This document shows positions 42,359 through 56,000 of a DNA stretch of 64,000 bases, in pieces (the first letter of the stretch is position 1; the number at the start of each line of letters is the position of its first letter). Below the pieces are notes generated by a model. That model did no database searches. It was not told where the DNA came from and saw nothing but the letters and a program-made list of their open reading frames with translations. Origin of the DNA: Heterocephalus glaber (Eukaryota > Chordata > Mammalia > Rodentia > Bathyergidae); the NCBI RefSeq assembly GCF_000247695.1, contig NW_004624805.1, positions 1,551,433 through 1,615,432 of the forward strand. The letters are read 5' to 3'. A program made the translations under genes and the position numbers.

Positions 42359-43689
42359 CATTTATTTTTTATCATCAACCTACGCTTAGCGTTCATGTTG
42401 CCTTACTAGACAATGAAGACAGGTTTAGGAAACCTCTTACTCTGGTTTCCTTTTGTAAACGATACAGGATAGTAGTGTAAATCATGTATTATTTTTAATA
42501 TGTAAAGGCTCTGAGATTAGAGGTCAGTCCTGCAGGACATTATTTCGTTATTTGTGCTGTCGTGCATACTGACCCACAGGATGGCCCATGGTAGGAGGAC
42601 TCCACGAGGTGAGGGCTGCGACTGGTCCTAGTCTGTCTCCGTGGTCTCCCGTCTGCTGTGGGATCAGGAATCTCCCTAGATGCCCAGGCCCTTTATGACC
42701 ACTCCTGTTCACCCTGTGTGCCCCGCTGCTCAAGTCCCCTGGCCCATCCAGGTTGTAGCTCCAGAGCGACAGGCTCCGGGCTGCAGGCACAGCCCCTGGC
42801 CCTCATCGGGGAAGCTGCAGGAAACTGGGTCTGGCTCCAGAACTCCCTGCAAGGCGAGCCCTTGCTGCACACCAGCCTGTGAGCACAGGCTGGCTGACGG
42901 CACCTAGAAAGGAAAAGGATCTGCTGAGAATCTGGATCCACTGGACCCAGTCTGCTGAGCACCTCAGCCCTGACGGTGGCCTGGGGAGAGCCTGGAGCCC
43001 GCTTTCCCCCTACATCTCAAAATAATCTACGCCAAGAGGTGAAGTGTGTGCATGTCTTTCACGTGTAATGTGGCACCGCTCAGGTGAGTCTGTGCTCTCC
43101 TCTCTGGTTACCTGTCGCAGGAGAGCGGGGTACCAGGAGGCAGCATGGCTGTCCTCCTCCTCCTCCCCACCTGCTGGCCTGCACACACCCCTCCCTCTGA
43201 CCCGCCTCCCTCTCCGCACAGTGCAAGATGCCCCCCGTCCCCGCTTTGATCTGAGAAGAGTAGACAGCCAGTTCCGGAAGAGAGTATTAGAGACAGCCAG
43301 CCCTTGCCTTTCGCCCGGCTCAGGAAGCTCCCTGTAAACCCCAAAGCCAGCAGTGTGTGGGAGCCCCCGAGGCGGACCAGGCAGGAGGCAGGGGCCGCTG
43401 CCCCATCAGTGCCACCTCACGTCCCAGCCTCGGAAGTTGATGTGCTCGGGGCGGGACAGCTGGGCCTGCACTGAGGTGACCCATGAAAGGTCACTGACCG
43501 TCACGGTCACGGGGAGGAGAGAGTCGCCTCGTCTCGGATGAGATGAACGTGCGGAGCCTCGGGCAGAGGCAGAGGCTGAGGCGGGCGAAGGGCCTGGCTG
43601 CAGAACGCCGGAGGGAGAGTGACTGGAGAGTAGCCGACAGCTCCCAGGCGATCCCCGCGCCCGAGTCTCTCTCTAGCAGAAGCCCATCT

Positions 43690-44130
43690 GTCTCGTTTAT
43701 TTCTCCCTCACTCACCCACTGCCTCTCAAACCTATTCCAACCACACCTTCCCCACCGGACCACACCCATTCCTGTCAAGGTTGGTTCTTGCAGTGTCAAA
43801 TCCAGTGGCGAATTCCCGGCCATTTCGTGTTTTACCAGCAATGTGGGATTCGGCTGGCGCCCCCAGCTTCACTGAAACCTCTCCTCCTGGCTCTCTTCCT
43901 ACCACGGTTCAGGGCTCTGCTTTCAGTCTCGATAGTTTTCCTCTTCTCCCTGAATTCGGAGTGTCCTAAGCCTCCATCCTGGGACCGCCCATTTCCTAGC
44001 CATCCATATGCTGCCGACACCTCCTCTCAGCCTGGAACATCCCCAGCGGACGTCTAATGTGTCTGACATCCAGAAGTGAGCTCCTGGCCTGCTCCATTCA
44101 GAGCTTTCCTCAGCTTAGTTCCAGGCAGCT
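43690..44130 (+). mobile_element. LINE-2 fragment (old)
   Basis: Landmarks in L2 order: cttcactgaaacctctcctc, gttttcctcttctccctgaa, catatgctgccgacacctcc and gtctaatgtgtctgacatcc followed by gaagtgagctcctgg. The frame is heavily broken. The family call rests on memory of the L2 consensus. Confidence 0.55.
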
Positions 44131-46234
44131 CTGGCCTCCCAGCGCTCAGGCCAAAGATCTTGGACTCACATCTGCAGCAGACAAAACGGGTATGAATTCC
44201 CTGCCTTACATTACACAGGGGTAAAAGGAGAGAGAAAACAAAGTTGCATAACACATTAGGAAGGGACTAAAAAAAAGCAGGGTCAGTGGGAGATTTAGCC
44301 TGTGGCAGGAGGAACTCCGCTTCTGCTACCGTCCCGGCAGGTCGGCAGGATGCTGACAAACGTGGGGTAGACGTGGTGCTCGATCTCCCTCCACGTCCAG
44401 CCGGATGCGCGTCAGCCAGGCTACCTCCAAGCGAGAGGGGAGGGAGAGGCTGGTTGAGCCGGCACAGAGCGGTCACAGGCATTAGGGCCACAGCAGCGAG
44501 GGTCCCTCTGACGGGACACGCAGAGGTGACTGCCCAGGCGACACTAGCCAGGCATAGCAGAGACCGTGTTTGCAAGACCCATGTGGGTTTTGCCATGGAG
44601 GGCAGCAGGAGGACCGCGTGTAGCAGAGCAGGAGGTGCAGGTGAGAGGGACTGGCGCGGCGAGGACGGATCCGGAGGCGAGCGGAAGGACTCGAGACAGG
44701 AAAAGGCAGGCTGGGACTCAAGGAGGGCTGAGGGCAGGGCTTCACAACAAGCTTCCCCAGGCCCAGCTGTGCCAAGGGGTGGCGGGGTGAGTCAGCCTAG
44801 GGACAGTCCATCCACGCTTCGTGTGCGTGCAAGAGGGGCTGGCCCGTGCAAGCCTGGGCTTGGTGTCCCTGGGTCCTACGGGTCCTTCAGGCCTGTGACA
44901 CCAGGAAACCAGGATCAAACCAAGTACTTTCACAGACGTGATTTCATGTAAAGTGTTAACCAGGTAGCAGAGGTGAGCAGGCAACATGGGGCCCTCAGGA
45001 AAGAGGCAACAAATGGAAGCAGTGTCTATGCTCAGGGCTAGGAAACAGAGCCAAGAGCTCAGGGGCTTGGAGGAGGGCCCTGTGGAGATGGGGTCAAACC
45101 TGTCCGCAGTGGACGCCACCCAGCTTGTGCCGCGGGAGCCTGAGACCCACAGAGCTGGGACACAGATCTCTCGGGAGGGTGAGCTGGTCGGCAGGATGAA
45201 GCCTGCGAGCTGGAAGCAGCTCCTCCTTCAGGAGTGAACAGGAGCGCACTGTCCCTGTGCAGCTGAACGCTGCCGGGCCACTGCGGTCGGGACAGGGAGA
45301 AGCGGAACAGCTGGGCCCCTCTCCCCCTCCAGCTTCCGGCCTTTCAGGTGTCGCTCTTGGTTCGACCTCCCAGATGGCAGCCAGAAGAGCAGAATTGTGG
45401 TTTGCAGTCCAGAGGTGTGCTTGGAGCTGAGAGACAGCAGCTTCACCACCTGCACACCTGCTGATGAGAAGGAAGTCGAGACTTCCCTCCCAAGTCTCGG
45501 CTCCTCAGCGTCCCTCCAGTTCCTCAGGGTGAACTGAAAGACTAAGTCTGAGACCTCCCGAATCTCCTGCTACCACAGAGAGGACAAACATATTTTCAAT
45601 TCTTAAAAACTATATAATGGACCCTAAAACCTATGTATCTTGGAGGCCCTGCCAGGGCAACATGAACCAGCCTCAGAAGGAACTGTGGTAATAGCAAAAG
45701 GCAGAGCACATCAAGTTACCTTTCCCAAGATGGTCAAATTACAACCATGTATTTCCTCAAACATTGTTCACATCCTTACCGGGCACTCAGAAGAGCTCAT
45801 TCCTCTGGAAGTCACTTCTCACTTCAATGGACATTTGGAAAGTCCATGAGGAACAAGAGCTAGATGCTTCTATCCAAAGCCTGGATGCCTGAGGATCCTG
45901 ACACCCGGCCACAACTCCTTCGGCGTCTGCTTCATACTCAGCTGTCCTTGAGCTTCCCTCGACATCAGTTTGATTTGTGGCTTTTCTCTAACTAAAATCA
46001 TGCTGTACCAGAATGCACAGCACCATTCAAACGAATGCTGTCGGATTTATGTGTATCTCAGGAGAATGCAGCAGAGTCAGATTCTGACACATGCCTGCCA
46101 ATCCACACTGAGTCTGAAGGCCACGAAGTGTGGCGTGTGTCACTAAGGGATGGAGGTAAAGCAAACAGAATGAAAATTCAACTGCAGCTTACCCAGGGCA
46201 TGCTCCTATCACATGGATCCTGGAAGAAGGCGGC

Positions 46235-46650
46235 TGTGATGGTTTTTATGAGCCAATTTGACAGGGACATGGGGTGCTCAGGTACTTGGGTGGACATTAT
46301 TCTGGGTGTGTCCGTGAGGGTGAGATCAACACTGGGATCGGCAAACTGAGTAAAGCAGGTGGGCACCGTCCATTGGCTGGAGGCCTGAACAGAACAAAAG
46401 GGGGTCACTGCCGGAGCTAGGACATTCGCCTCCTCCTGCTTTCTGGTGGAACTTACACCATCACCTCTCCTAGTCTGAAATCCTTTGGGCTTAGACGGGA
46501 ATTCACACACTGCTCTCAGATTTGCAGACAGCAGGTCACAGGAAGGGACTTCTCGGCCTCCGTAACTGCGCTGATTGTGTAACCACGTAATTACACATAT
46601 ATGCACACAAACCTATGTATCCATATTTCCTGTTGGTTCTGATTCGCCAA
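46235..46650. repeat. Old interspersed repeat, family not named
   Basis: tgagccaatttgacagggac, ggacattattctgggtgtgtc, gaacagaacaaaaggg, ttctcggcctccgtaactgc and ttcctgttggttctgattc occur in the order of a repeat known from many mammalian genomes. I cannot assign the family with certainty (an LTR-type element is possible). It is non-coding. Confidence 0.55.
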
Positions 46651-47439
46651 TAAATCAAGTAAACATCAGAAACCCTAAACTGACTCCATAATGCCACCAA
46701 AAAACCAGGCTTTCTCTGGCTCTGCCATCTTCAGCATGTTCTCCCAGGACAGCTGCCGAGGCCTATGCGTCACGACTGCAGGGAAAGGGCAAAGCACGTG
46801 TCGGCCAGGGTCGGTCTTTCTCTTAGAAACGCAGGTTTTATGGAAGTCCCATCAAAGAAACCCTAGCCCTCTCTCGTTGGGAGAAGCATATCACAGGCGC
46901 AACCACATCCACAAAGGGTCCTATGAGCGAGTAGTTTTAACTGTGCATGATGCAGCTCTGGGTTAGAATTGTACTGCTAAAGAAGAGAAAAATAGGGTTA
47001 GCAAAGACAGACACAGGGCACAGGAGCCAGCACACAAGACAAAGATAGTCAAATCTTCAGTAAAGCAATAACCTTACAGGACTAAAATTTAACATAAACT
47101 ACAAAAATTCACTTTTCCTCTTCTCTCAAACCCTATATTCTTAGGCATGCCATCTGATGACAGCACTAAATAGGAGAAATAATTCCATTCTTTAAAACTG
47201 ACACGATATTTTATGAAATCTGTCAAAGGTAGCTGATTACGTTAGCCCCAAGCTAGTCATTATTGCCCTGTTGCACACAAAAGTAATCCAGTATATGCCA
47301 CAGAGTGTAGGGACCACTGCAATCCTACATCTAGCAGAATATACAAAGAACTATAAATCAGTAAGAAGAAGCAGACAACTCCATAGGGAAAAAGTGGGGG
47401 TGGGTGGGGATTAGTCGTGAATAGGAACTTCATAAAATA

Positions 47440-48110
47440 GTCAAATGGCCATTAAACATGAAAAAGGTACTCAACTTTATTGGTCAAGGAAATGCAAATC
47501 AAATCTGCAATATGATAACAGTAAACCCACCAGAATGGATAAAATGAAAAGAACAGAGTATATACCAAGTGTGGCCAGATGCGGAATAACCAGGATTCTC
47601 AAACGCTTCTCGTGGGAGCATAAACTGGTGCACGCCCCTTGGAAAGTGTGCCAGGATCTCTATGCGTGAATGTACACATACCCTATGTCCCAGAAGACAC
47701 ATCTTGGTATACACCCTACAGAAAGTCGTATTCACCAAGAAATGCACACGAAATGTTTGTGCAAGAAGAAAACACACAGCAATACATGTCACTAACAGCA
47801 GAACACACAACTGGGGCTACCAGAGAGAATTAACCCCAGCGGTACGCAACAGGAGGAAGTGTCAGAAACCCCAAACACAACCAAAGAAGTCAAGCGTGTT
47901 GTTTGATTCTGTCTGCAAACAGACAAATGGAGGGGGAAAATGACAAAACTAACTTTCCCCTGTCTGGGGAGAGTCTACTACTAGGAATGGGGTTTCTTTG
48001 TGATGAAAATGTTCTAAACTTAAGACTGTGACCATAGATGTACAACACTAAAATCGTTTGCTTTAAATGGATAAAAATCATAGCATGCAAATTATGTATC
48101 AAGACAGAAT
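47440..48110 (+). mobile_element. L1M-type LINE-1 3' end (old)
   Basis: Landmarks: gaaatgcaaatcaaatctgc, gtgggagcataaactggtgc, cccttggaaagtgtgccagg, aactggggctaccagagaga, ggggtttctttgtgatgaaa and atggataaaaatcatagcat. These follow the end of ORF2 and the 3'UTR of old L1M elements. No intact ORF remains. Confidence 0.85.
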
Positions 48111-48721
48111 TTTGATGTTAGAAATCTGGACCACGGTTGTGACTAGAAAGAGGCACGGATAGATTCCTGGCAACTTAGTAATATTACTTTTCTGATTTGG
48201 GTGCTGGTTACTTTGAGAGTTGTTCAGTTTGTGAAAAATTTATGTCATCATACTCTGATTCTCTGTAATCTAGTGCTACTTGGGTCTTCAGAAATGATTT
48301 TCAAAGGGCTGAAACCACTTTCCTGCACCAGGCACCATACTGGACTCCCCGTGTCCTCTCCCGCTTTAACTGACCTCCAATTCAGTTTATGACGCCTTGT
48401 TTAATGTTGCTTTACTCAACAAGTTACAGCCTTCCCGCACTGCCAGTTTCCTTAGACAGGGCATATGCTGCCTGTTACCTCATTTCTCTCTCTCTGACAA
48501 GTCTCATTTTAAATTTAAGAACTGTTGCTTCAGAAGAACTTAGCATTTTAGGTTTTATAACCTGCTAAGTTTCACAGTAAACTTGAGAGCTGAGTGTTAC
48601 TTCTATATTGGAAAAATAAGAAGAGGTAGAGTCCTTTTTGCCATAAATTCCTCTGACAAGTCATGTCCTTCCTAACTCTGATGATAATTCCTTTAAACCA
48701 GTGGTTTTCAAACTACTACTC

Positions 48722-48813
48722 ACGGACCAAGATGTAGCTCAGTGGCACCGTGCCTGCCTGGCAAGCACAAGGTCCTGAGTTCAATTCCCGGTACCACGGG
48801 GCGGGGGGGGGGG
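48722..48813 (+). repeat. ID-type SINE with G run
   Basis: accaagatgtagctcagtgg, cgtgcctgcctggcaagcac and gagttcaattcccggtacca, followed by a G-rich run instead of an A tail. Confidence 0.92.
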
Positions 48814-51800
48814 GAGTTCACAATGGTTGTACACTGAGGTCACAATCAGCATTTTTTAAATAGGAAAATGTCAGGATGCTTTGCTGATAGCAGGGTAAGT
48901 GTTTTCAACAGTCATACTGTATATGTAATTGTGTGTAATACTGGTCTCAACACACTATCGTTTGCTGAGTTGTGGTAAAAAAAATTTCCAAAGCGACACC
49001 TTTAACTCCTGGTTTCATAGGACAGAACACCTAAGCCAGGTGCAGACTCATGGGTCCAAGTGTTTGTCAGGTCTTAGGGGAAGAGCACTTCGAGGTTTCA
49101 GCAGGGCAGGCTGTAAACTGGCGCTGGGAGAGGCAAGAAGGCAGACCTTGGGGACAGCTGAGGAGAGCCCCGAGGGCTGACAGCGGTTTCAGCTGCGCTG
49201 TGGTGCTTAGGAGAAGAAAGTAAACAAAAAGAAGTGGCCCTGCTGAGCAGCAACCCCTATCAGCAATGCGAGGATTAGTTTAAGCATTTGTATGAAGAAC
49301 CTCAGTTTACAATGGAGAAAAAGAAATAAACAGTCAAGCCTTTCATAATAAACTGTTTGGTCAATGTAAAACATTTTCTCTAATGAGCATGGTTCCAAAA
49401 TCCTGAATGGGGTCACCACAGCTGTTGCTGCTAACCACACTGCATTCCCCTAATGACTCCACACTGCCAGAACTTATTTTTAAATTCTGAAAGACCCAAG
49501 GTTACCGTTAAGCATTAAAGCACTAGCATGTGGCTGTAATTCGGCCAAGGACATGCAGTCTGGGATGACAACCAGCTGAAAACCGGACAGTGTTCCCATG
49601 GCGACCCTCTGGGACCAGTGCTGGCCCCTCCGGCTCTCCGGACAGCCGGAACTCTTACATCCATGTGCCGTGAGAAAGCTTTCGAGCTGCAGGCTCCCAC
49701 GTGACACCACGCCATGAACTTCTGTGGGGGGAAGTTATTCTTTTGGGCTTCACGGGCTGTCTGCGGGAGGGAGGACCCACGACCCATTAAGTTACGCTCA
49801 TCAAGATGTTCAGACAAAGGAAACTACTTCAGGCTCAGCTCCAGCACCTTTACATCCAAACTGCCCCACTCTGCTCACCAGTCCCGCTATGCAAAGAGTG
49901 GCTAAGTGGCTGCAAAGGAGCCAGGGACACGAACCCCAAACTCAATTCTACCAGACTCTAACATGCTTTTCTTCATCTTTCCCAAGCTGCTCACTTTCAC
50001 AATAAATTACTACTTTCCAGCAACAACAACAAAACCAGTTGCATTTCTAAATTATTTACTGAGATAAAACCCCAGTGCTGAAGTAGATCAGGAAACCACC
50101 AGAAGGATGAGCTTAACATTAAAAAGTCACAGGGTTATCAAACCTACTTCCCAGGTCTCCAAGTTCTGAGCGTTCAGAGACCGAAGCAAGTTACTAAGAT
50201 GTCAGTGACAGCCCCCTGCCGCACCCTGCTCTCTGGGCCTCTGCCTCCCTCTTCCACAAGATCCAGACTCCTCTGTCTCTCCCTGTGTGTTCATTCTCTG
50301 GCCTCAGCTTTATGCTCCAGAAATGTCCCCAAAGACTGAAATCAGAGCTGTGACTTCCGGATTTCTGCAGACTATCCCAATGGTGTCTCTGCAGTTGACA
50401 GCGCCACTCCCAAGGGACACAGACGGCCCCCACCACAGTCTGACTCACAGCTTCCAACTTCCAGTGGTGGGAAAGCAAGCCCCTCAGGAGGAACTGTGCT
50501 TGGGGCCTGGCGTCCGATCTCTGCCAGGCCAGTCACTGGAGAGCACTGGCCCCATCTCCCCGTCAGCCCAGTGATGTGCAGGGTGCACACGCGACACTGC
50601 TCAGTGGTGCACTGCCTTCAATACAATGCTGAGTTATCCAACACTTACTGAGCAACAGGTTTATTGTTAGGTGGTCCTGTCCACCCATGGGCACACTGAA
50701 GGAAGTCTAGGCTAAGCTATGACGAGGCTGGTGGTGGCAAATGCATTTTCAGATTGCAGTATGTTCAACACAATGGGCGTATCGGGACATAGCCCCGCGT
50801 AAGTCAAGCAGCATCTGGATTTACCTGAGGGAAAACTGTGCAACTAATCTGAATCCTGACAGCTTTAGCAGACAGATGTATGGCGAGCCAGGAGGAAGGA
50901 AGGGAAGAATGCAGCTATTCAGAATTGTGACTGAATTCAAAAGATATGTCCTTGTTTCACAAAACAGTTCAAAACATAAATATAAGCTACTGACCTAAAA
51001 TGTTCATAATTTGGAGAATGAAGGAGATCATTTTTTCAGTAACTCCTCCTGATATCTGAAGTTATCTGAAAATCTTTAACTTCAGGGCAATAGAAAACTT
51101 TTCTCTGAAGGCATCTACCTCTTTAACGTGCCTACCCCCACCCAGATTCAAAATGCAAACAACCACTGTGTTGTGCACCACGGCCCCTCCTCAGTTTGTG
51201 TCAAGCTATTCACACTAGTCAGTTTCAGGAAGTACTGGTGTCACATGATACACTCTCTTCCTTATGTAGGATACTAACTAAGGGCAAATAGGAAGCCACA
51301 TGACATTAACCAAATCCCACACTGCGGCCTGTGAATGAAGAAAACATAATTAGAGCAGTATTCATTCAACAGTATTTATTAGCAAATCCTACACAAAACC
51401 ACACATCGAAAGTCTGAATTGTTGTCACATCTTAACCAAGTCTGTTTCTCATTTGTGTTATTAAGTTCCCCCCAAATTCTACGTAACTTAATCATAAGAA
51501 AAGGCTTCCAAAGTGGAGGGCCCAGATTCAATTCAGGACACCAGGCTCAGCCACCTCCACGCAAGTAACCATCAGAATCAATCGTGTCTCCACACAGGTT
51601 CGGACCAGTGGCCAAAGTGACTTTCTCAATGGGGGCCTCTAGCTCCCATTCCTTACCTTCTAAACGCAGAACTGGCTGAAGTAAAGCAGCCATGGAGCCT
51701 ACAGCTTAACGTGACTTCACATCACTGCTGCCGCTGCTAAAGCCATGGGTATTACCATTACTGTTACATGAGTACACACTGCCTCTCAGCACAGGGCCAT

Positions 51801-51837
51801 GAAAGGTCAGTAACTGCAGCAACGACGACACCACAGC

Positions 51838-51995
51838 CCCTCTTTACTGAGCTCTCCTCTCACCGCCCGCCAGGCAGTGCTCTAAGCATTTTATTTTACT
51901 TGAACACAGGAATGACGCGGTGGAGGTGCGTCCTTATAACCACCGCCGTAAGGTAAGCTGAGGCGTAGGGAGATGAGATCACTTGCCCACGTCGT
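51838..51995 (-). repeat. MIR SINE (old), minus strand
   Basis: ccaggcagtgctctaagcat, taaccaccgccgtaaggtaa, gctgaggcgtagggagatga and tcacttgcccacgtcg. Order and spacing fit an inverted MIR. Confidence 0.75.
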
Positions 51996-52644
51996 GCTGC
52001 TGTTATGCTGTTAGCACCTGGCTGGCTGCGACGGGCAGCTGCAGGCGCTGACTCCGGGAGCTCCCTCTAACCCACCTCACACTGCCAGCCTGCTGGTCTG
52101 GTGGCACCCTATTCCCTCGCTGCAGAGCTCAGGTCCCCTCGGCTCCTCGAACAGTGACCGTTACAGCGATCAGGGTGACACTGCAAGCCGAGAGCGGACA
52201 CACAGTCTGCCCCAGTGCCCGCCGTCCTGGCCTCCCTCCTCTGGGGCACGGTCCACTGCAGTTCCGCCCCTCACACCTGCACACTCCCGACCCACGCCCT
52301 CATCAGAACTCCACGTGCTGGGGTTAACGCTGTTTGGAACGTAAGCTGGGAGAATACGCTGCCTTCGCTTTTCACACTTGTGTTTCCTCTTAATCCTCTT
52401 CTTTCCTGAGAGATGACAGATACTATGATGTATGCTCTTTTGAAGATAAAGGCAAGCTTTGAAACACAAGAAAAATACTTCAGCAAACAGCACCAACATT
52501 TACATTACATTGCAAGATGGCAAAGGTTAAATTCTCATTCAATGGCTCCATTTTTGTTGAAATATACAAAAATATTTCTATAAACAGTACATAAAGACGG
52601 TGTGCAAATCATGGAAAAATCAAGTCCATCCTCAAATGTTTCTT

Positions 52645-52650
52645 TTTAAT
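52645..52650 (-). terminator. PRPF18: Possible PRPF18 poly(A) signal (ATTAAA)
   Basis: TTTAAT on the + strand reads ATTAAA on the minus strand, about 290 bases past the stop. A canonical AATAAA appears only near 51375-51380, which would give a 1.6 kb UTR; both may be used. Confidence 0.4.
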
Positions 52651-52935
52651 TATTTAACCACCAACTTTCAGGTCAGTCATTTCAGATCCCCAACTGTTAC
52701 TGCGGTCTGCATATTGAAGTTGTAGGGAAAGGCTTTAGAACTTAATTTTTCACAATGTAAAATGAAAGCAGGACACAGAAATCAGTTTGCAGTCAGATGT
52801 GAGAGCCACCACAGGCCTGCAGGGAGAATCCCGAGGCAGGGGCTCCGGTCTTCCCCTTCACTCCTGCGGGTGATGCCAGGAGTCTGTGCAGCTTCCTGAC
52901 GCCGCTCACTGTTAGCTGCACACCACGTGTGAGCC
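52651..52935 (-). other. PRPF18: PRPF18 3'UTR (minimum extent)
   Basis: Sequence after the TGA stop, moderately AT-rich, with no repeat seen. The end is uncertain; see the poly(A) signal. Confidence 0.5.
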
Positions 52936-53016
52936 TCACAGGGCATTGTACTCCACACACTTTGACGGATCTGTGGGGAAGTGCTTCTGGCAAATGGTCA
53001 TTAGCCTCTTTAGTCC
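52936..53016 (-). CDS. PRPF18: PRPF18 last coding exon
   Basis: The minus-strand acceptor is ttcttag|gga. It encodes [20 protein letters not shown] and VEYNAL, then TGA. This is the last helix of the Prp18 domain and the exact conserved C-terminus of the vertebrate protein. Confidence 0.97.
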   Translation of the reverse strand, partial: GLKRLMTICQKHFPTDPSKCVEYNAL

Positions 53017-56000
53017 CTAAGAACATAAAGAAAATAAGGCGGGTCAGGGTCGGCTGTGCCGCTCCTCACTGCCCGCCTCTGGACTCACTCCAGCGGCCAG
53101 TGCTCCGGGATGTGCAGCAACCCCAGCCGCACCACTGGGAAGTACAGTGTGGTCCTGTCTGCTCACGAGCACCGGACAACAGACCAGAATGCCGACTGCA
53201 CAGTGCTCACCGTCACAAACACACAGTAAAGACACTGGAACAACCCCAACTCCCATCTGTAGGGGACACAGGAAGGCACTTTAATATGCTCACAGGCAGG
53301 ATACTTACTCTGCAGCAGTAAAGATTAACTTGAGAGACAAGTAAACATTCAGCCTTCCTCAACCAGGTTCCCAGAGGGAACTAAGATCTAACGCTCCAGT
53401 CTAAGCGACCACCGAAGGTAACAGAGAACTTTCCCAAGCATCTAACACTTCGGGTGGCACTGATATAGGGTCCCTGGGGACACTCAGAAAAGAACCATGC
53501 GAATCGTGTCCCCATCCTGTGGTCCCAATGAGGACATCTGCTTGAGAAAGACTAGGCCACATGAGTTCAGAACCAAGTGGAAAATACACTGCCAGAAATA
53601 CACACATGATAGAGTTTGAAAAAAGCAAGGAAATTACAAACAAATTCAGGACAGTGGTTAGTGCTGGGTAGAGGAGGAAAATACAGATTCAATGCTTTTC
53701 AAAATGTTCTAGTTCTTAAATGGGAAGAAGACTTTCCTGTATGTTCGTTTTATTACTGACTTTGTATCTTATATTTTACACATATTCTCTTGTACCTACC
53801 AAATATTGCATGAGAAAAACATCTCAGTACAACCGGAAAGCAGAGTACCACAGGGAGGCCTGGCCACTCCTGCAGTGCTCACAGGAGCTGCTGTGTGGCC
53901 TTTCTTCTGTACCTGCGACTCCAGTTACCATGATCTTGGGCTCCTTTCGGACAACCATAAACCCCTCAGCGAATTCCCCCTGATTCCACCAAATTCAAGT
54001 GCTTTCTTTCCATTTCTGCTGCAATTTGGCCAGTTCTTCTCCAGTGTGTAATGAACTAATTTTTTAACTGATGATAATAATCACTGTTAACTGTCACACT
54101 GGGATGCAGCCCAGTGGTAGGTTTCCCTAACATGTGCAAAGCCCTGGGTTCAAATCAGCATTGCAATCAATCAATAAATCCAGTCTCTCTCAACTCATTC
54201 TTCAAGTTGATCTTTAAAAATCTTTAGTTGGTATTTATTCTCCTTAGCTTTCTCAATGCCTTCCAAGTGATTATCCAAATTCTTAGTAATAGCGTACAGC
54301 AGGCTGGACAAGGGCGGACACTCACAACATGCCACTGCAGACCACTCTCCGGAACAATCCTGGGAAGAACTTGTAGTCAGCAAAGAATCCTACTAACTGT
54401 TCAATCTATCGACCTACCCTTGTTTACAATGAGGGACTTGGTCAAAACTGTACAGAAACTGATAACCCTCAGCAATACTGATTAGTTATTAAAAGTAACG
54501 ACAGCACTTAATGAGTCCCAAAATAATTTTTTTTTTCCAAAATAATTTTTAACACAAACTATTTTAATGTTTCTCACGTTGAGTTCACAGAAATTAAAAC
54601 CATACAATTCTCATTACAATAAGAAAATGAAATCCCACCCTCGTAGGCCAAAAGTTGACTATGTACAGGCCTAGAATAACATTAGATATTGAGTATAAAA
54701 GTACAGTAGACAGCACGTTGCCTGGTTCTTAACTAGTATGCTCCTCAAAATTCATTTTCTTCCTTGTACAATACAACTGCGGATCATCAGTTCTTTCAGT
54801 AAGAAACAGCACCATGATCTAGTGGGAAGAACAGAATAGGTGGCTGTGCTTGTACAAGCCAGTAACAGAAGAAAACATTGGGAATCTGGGAAGAGAGCAT
54901 TAAAAATGCCCTAAAAATGTATGCTGATATAACAGATACCCAGAACATCACAAAGCACTTACACCTCTCACTGTGTAATTTACCTGTGTACCTAAGTGAC
55001 TCTTAAGCTCTGTGAAATCACCAGAAACAAAGCAACAAAATCCCTGAAAAATCTGTTTGGTTCCCTAATAAATAGACGACCCAAATAATAAAGTTACTTC
55101 TGTGAACTGAGGTATGATCTAACAGAGTCACCATCAGTAAAACACGATTTAGTATTTTACTGCAGAGCCCTCTGTGTACTCAGGCTGTCCATACTATGCT
55201 ACTTAAGAATTAGGGGTGGACATACAGAGATGTTATCTTTCGGGTGTTGTCTAAGAAGGACTTTCCAGGCAATGCAATGGGTGAGCGTGCAACTCACTCT
55301 GCTCCTCTGTTTTGCTTTGTTGCTCCCAGTGATAACCAGGTTTTAGTGTAAGACTCTTCCTTCTTCTCACAGTCCAGCTTCTCCTGCCACGATCCCTAAT
55401 CATGTGTACACAGACTTGTGATCTGTAGGCTCACAAATACATGTAATGTCTCTAACTTGGCATCTTTACGTTTCCTGATGAAATAGGTGAAGAGGCAAAG
55501 CTAGGAAAGAAAACATCTCGATGAAATACAAAGAGGCTCTGTCAGCAGCAGAACGTGGCAAGAACTGCTAGGAGCACAGAGGAGGCTGGCTGATGGGAAG
55601 ACCGTTAGAAGCAATTTTCCATTATAAAAGCTGAAATCTTGGTGCTGGCTCCTTATAGAGCTCTATTTTGCTTCTTTACACTCACTAAGTAGATTCTGAT
55701 ACAAAAACACACAGTGGTGCCTCGGTTCACAAACTTAATTCTGTCCACGTTTCTAGTGGCAATGGAACTGCAAGCAAATATGCCAGGATCATAGAAAGAA
55801 TTAAGTTCACGAACTGAGGTCCCACTGTACAGTGCTAATATTCTGCCTGGAAACTTAGCTGCCAAAAGGGACGAAACTCAGTGTCACAGTCATAAACAGT
55901 TACCTAGAAAACGACAAGAGATGTGTGCAACAGAGACTGAAAGCACACAGCAGATCTTTAAAGGTGAATGATCTCAGGAAAACATGTAGCTACTTTCCAA

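Larger units (their letters stand above)
42131..52630. other. Intergenic region between the two convergent 3' ends
   Basis: About 10.5 kb that holds an inverted ID/B1 at 42225, an L2 fragment at about 43690-44130, an unnamed old repeat at 46235-46650, an L1M 3' end at 47440-48110, an ID at 48722 with a G run, and a MIR at 51838. I see no gene. Open frames of 60-220 codons have no recognisable product. Confidence 0.75.
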
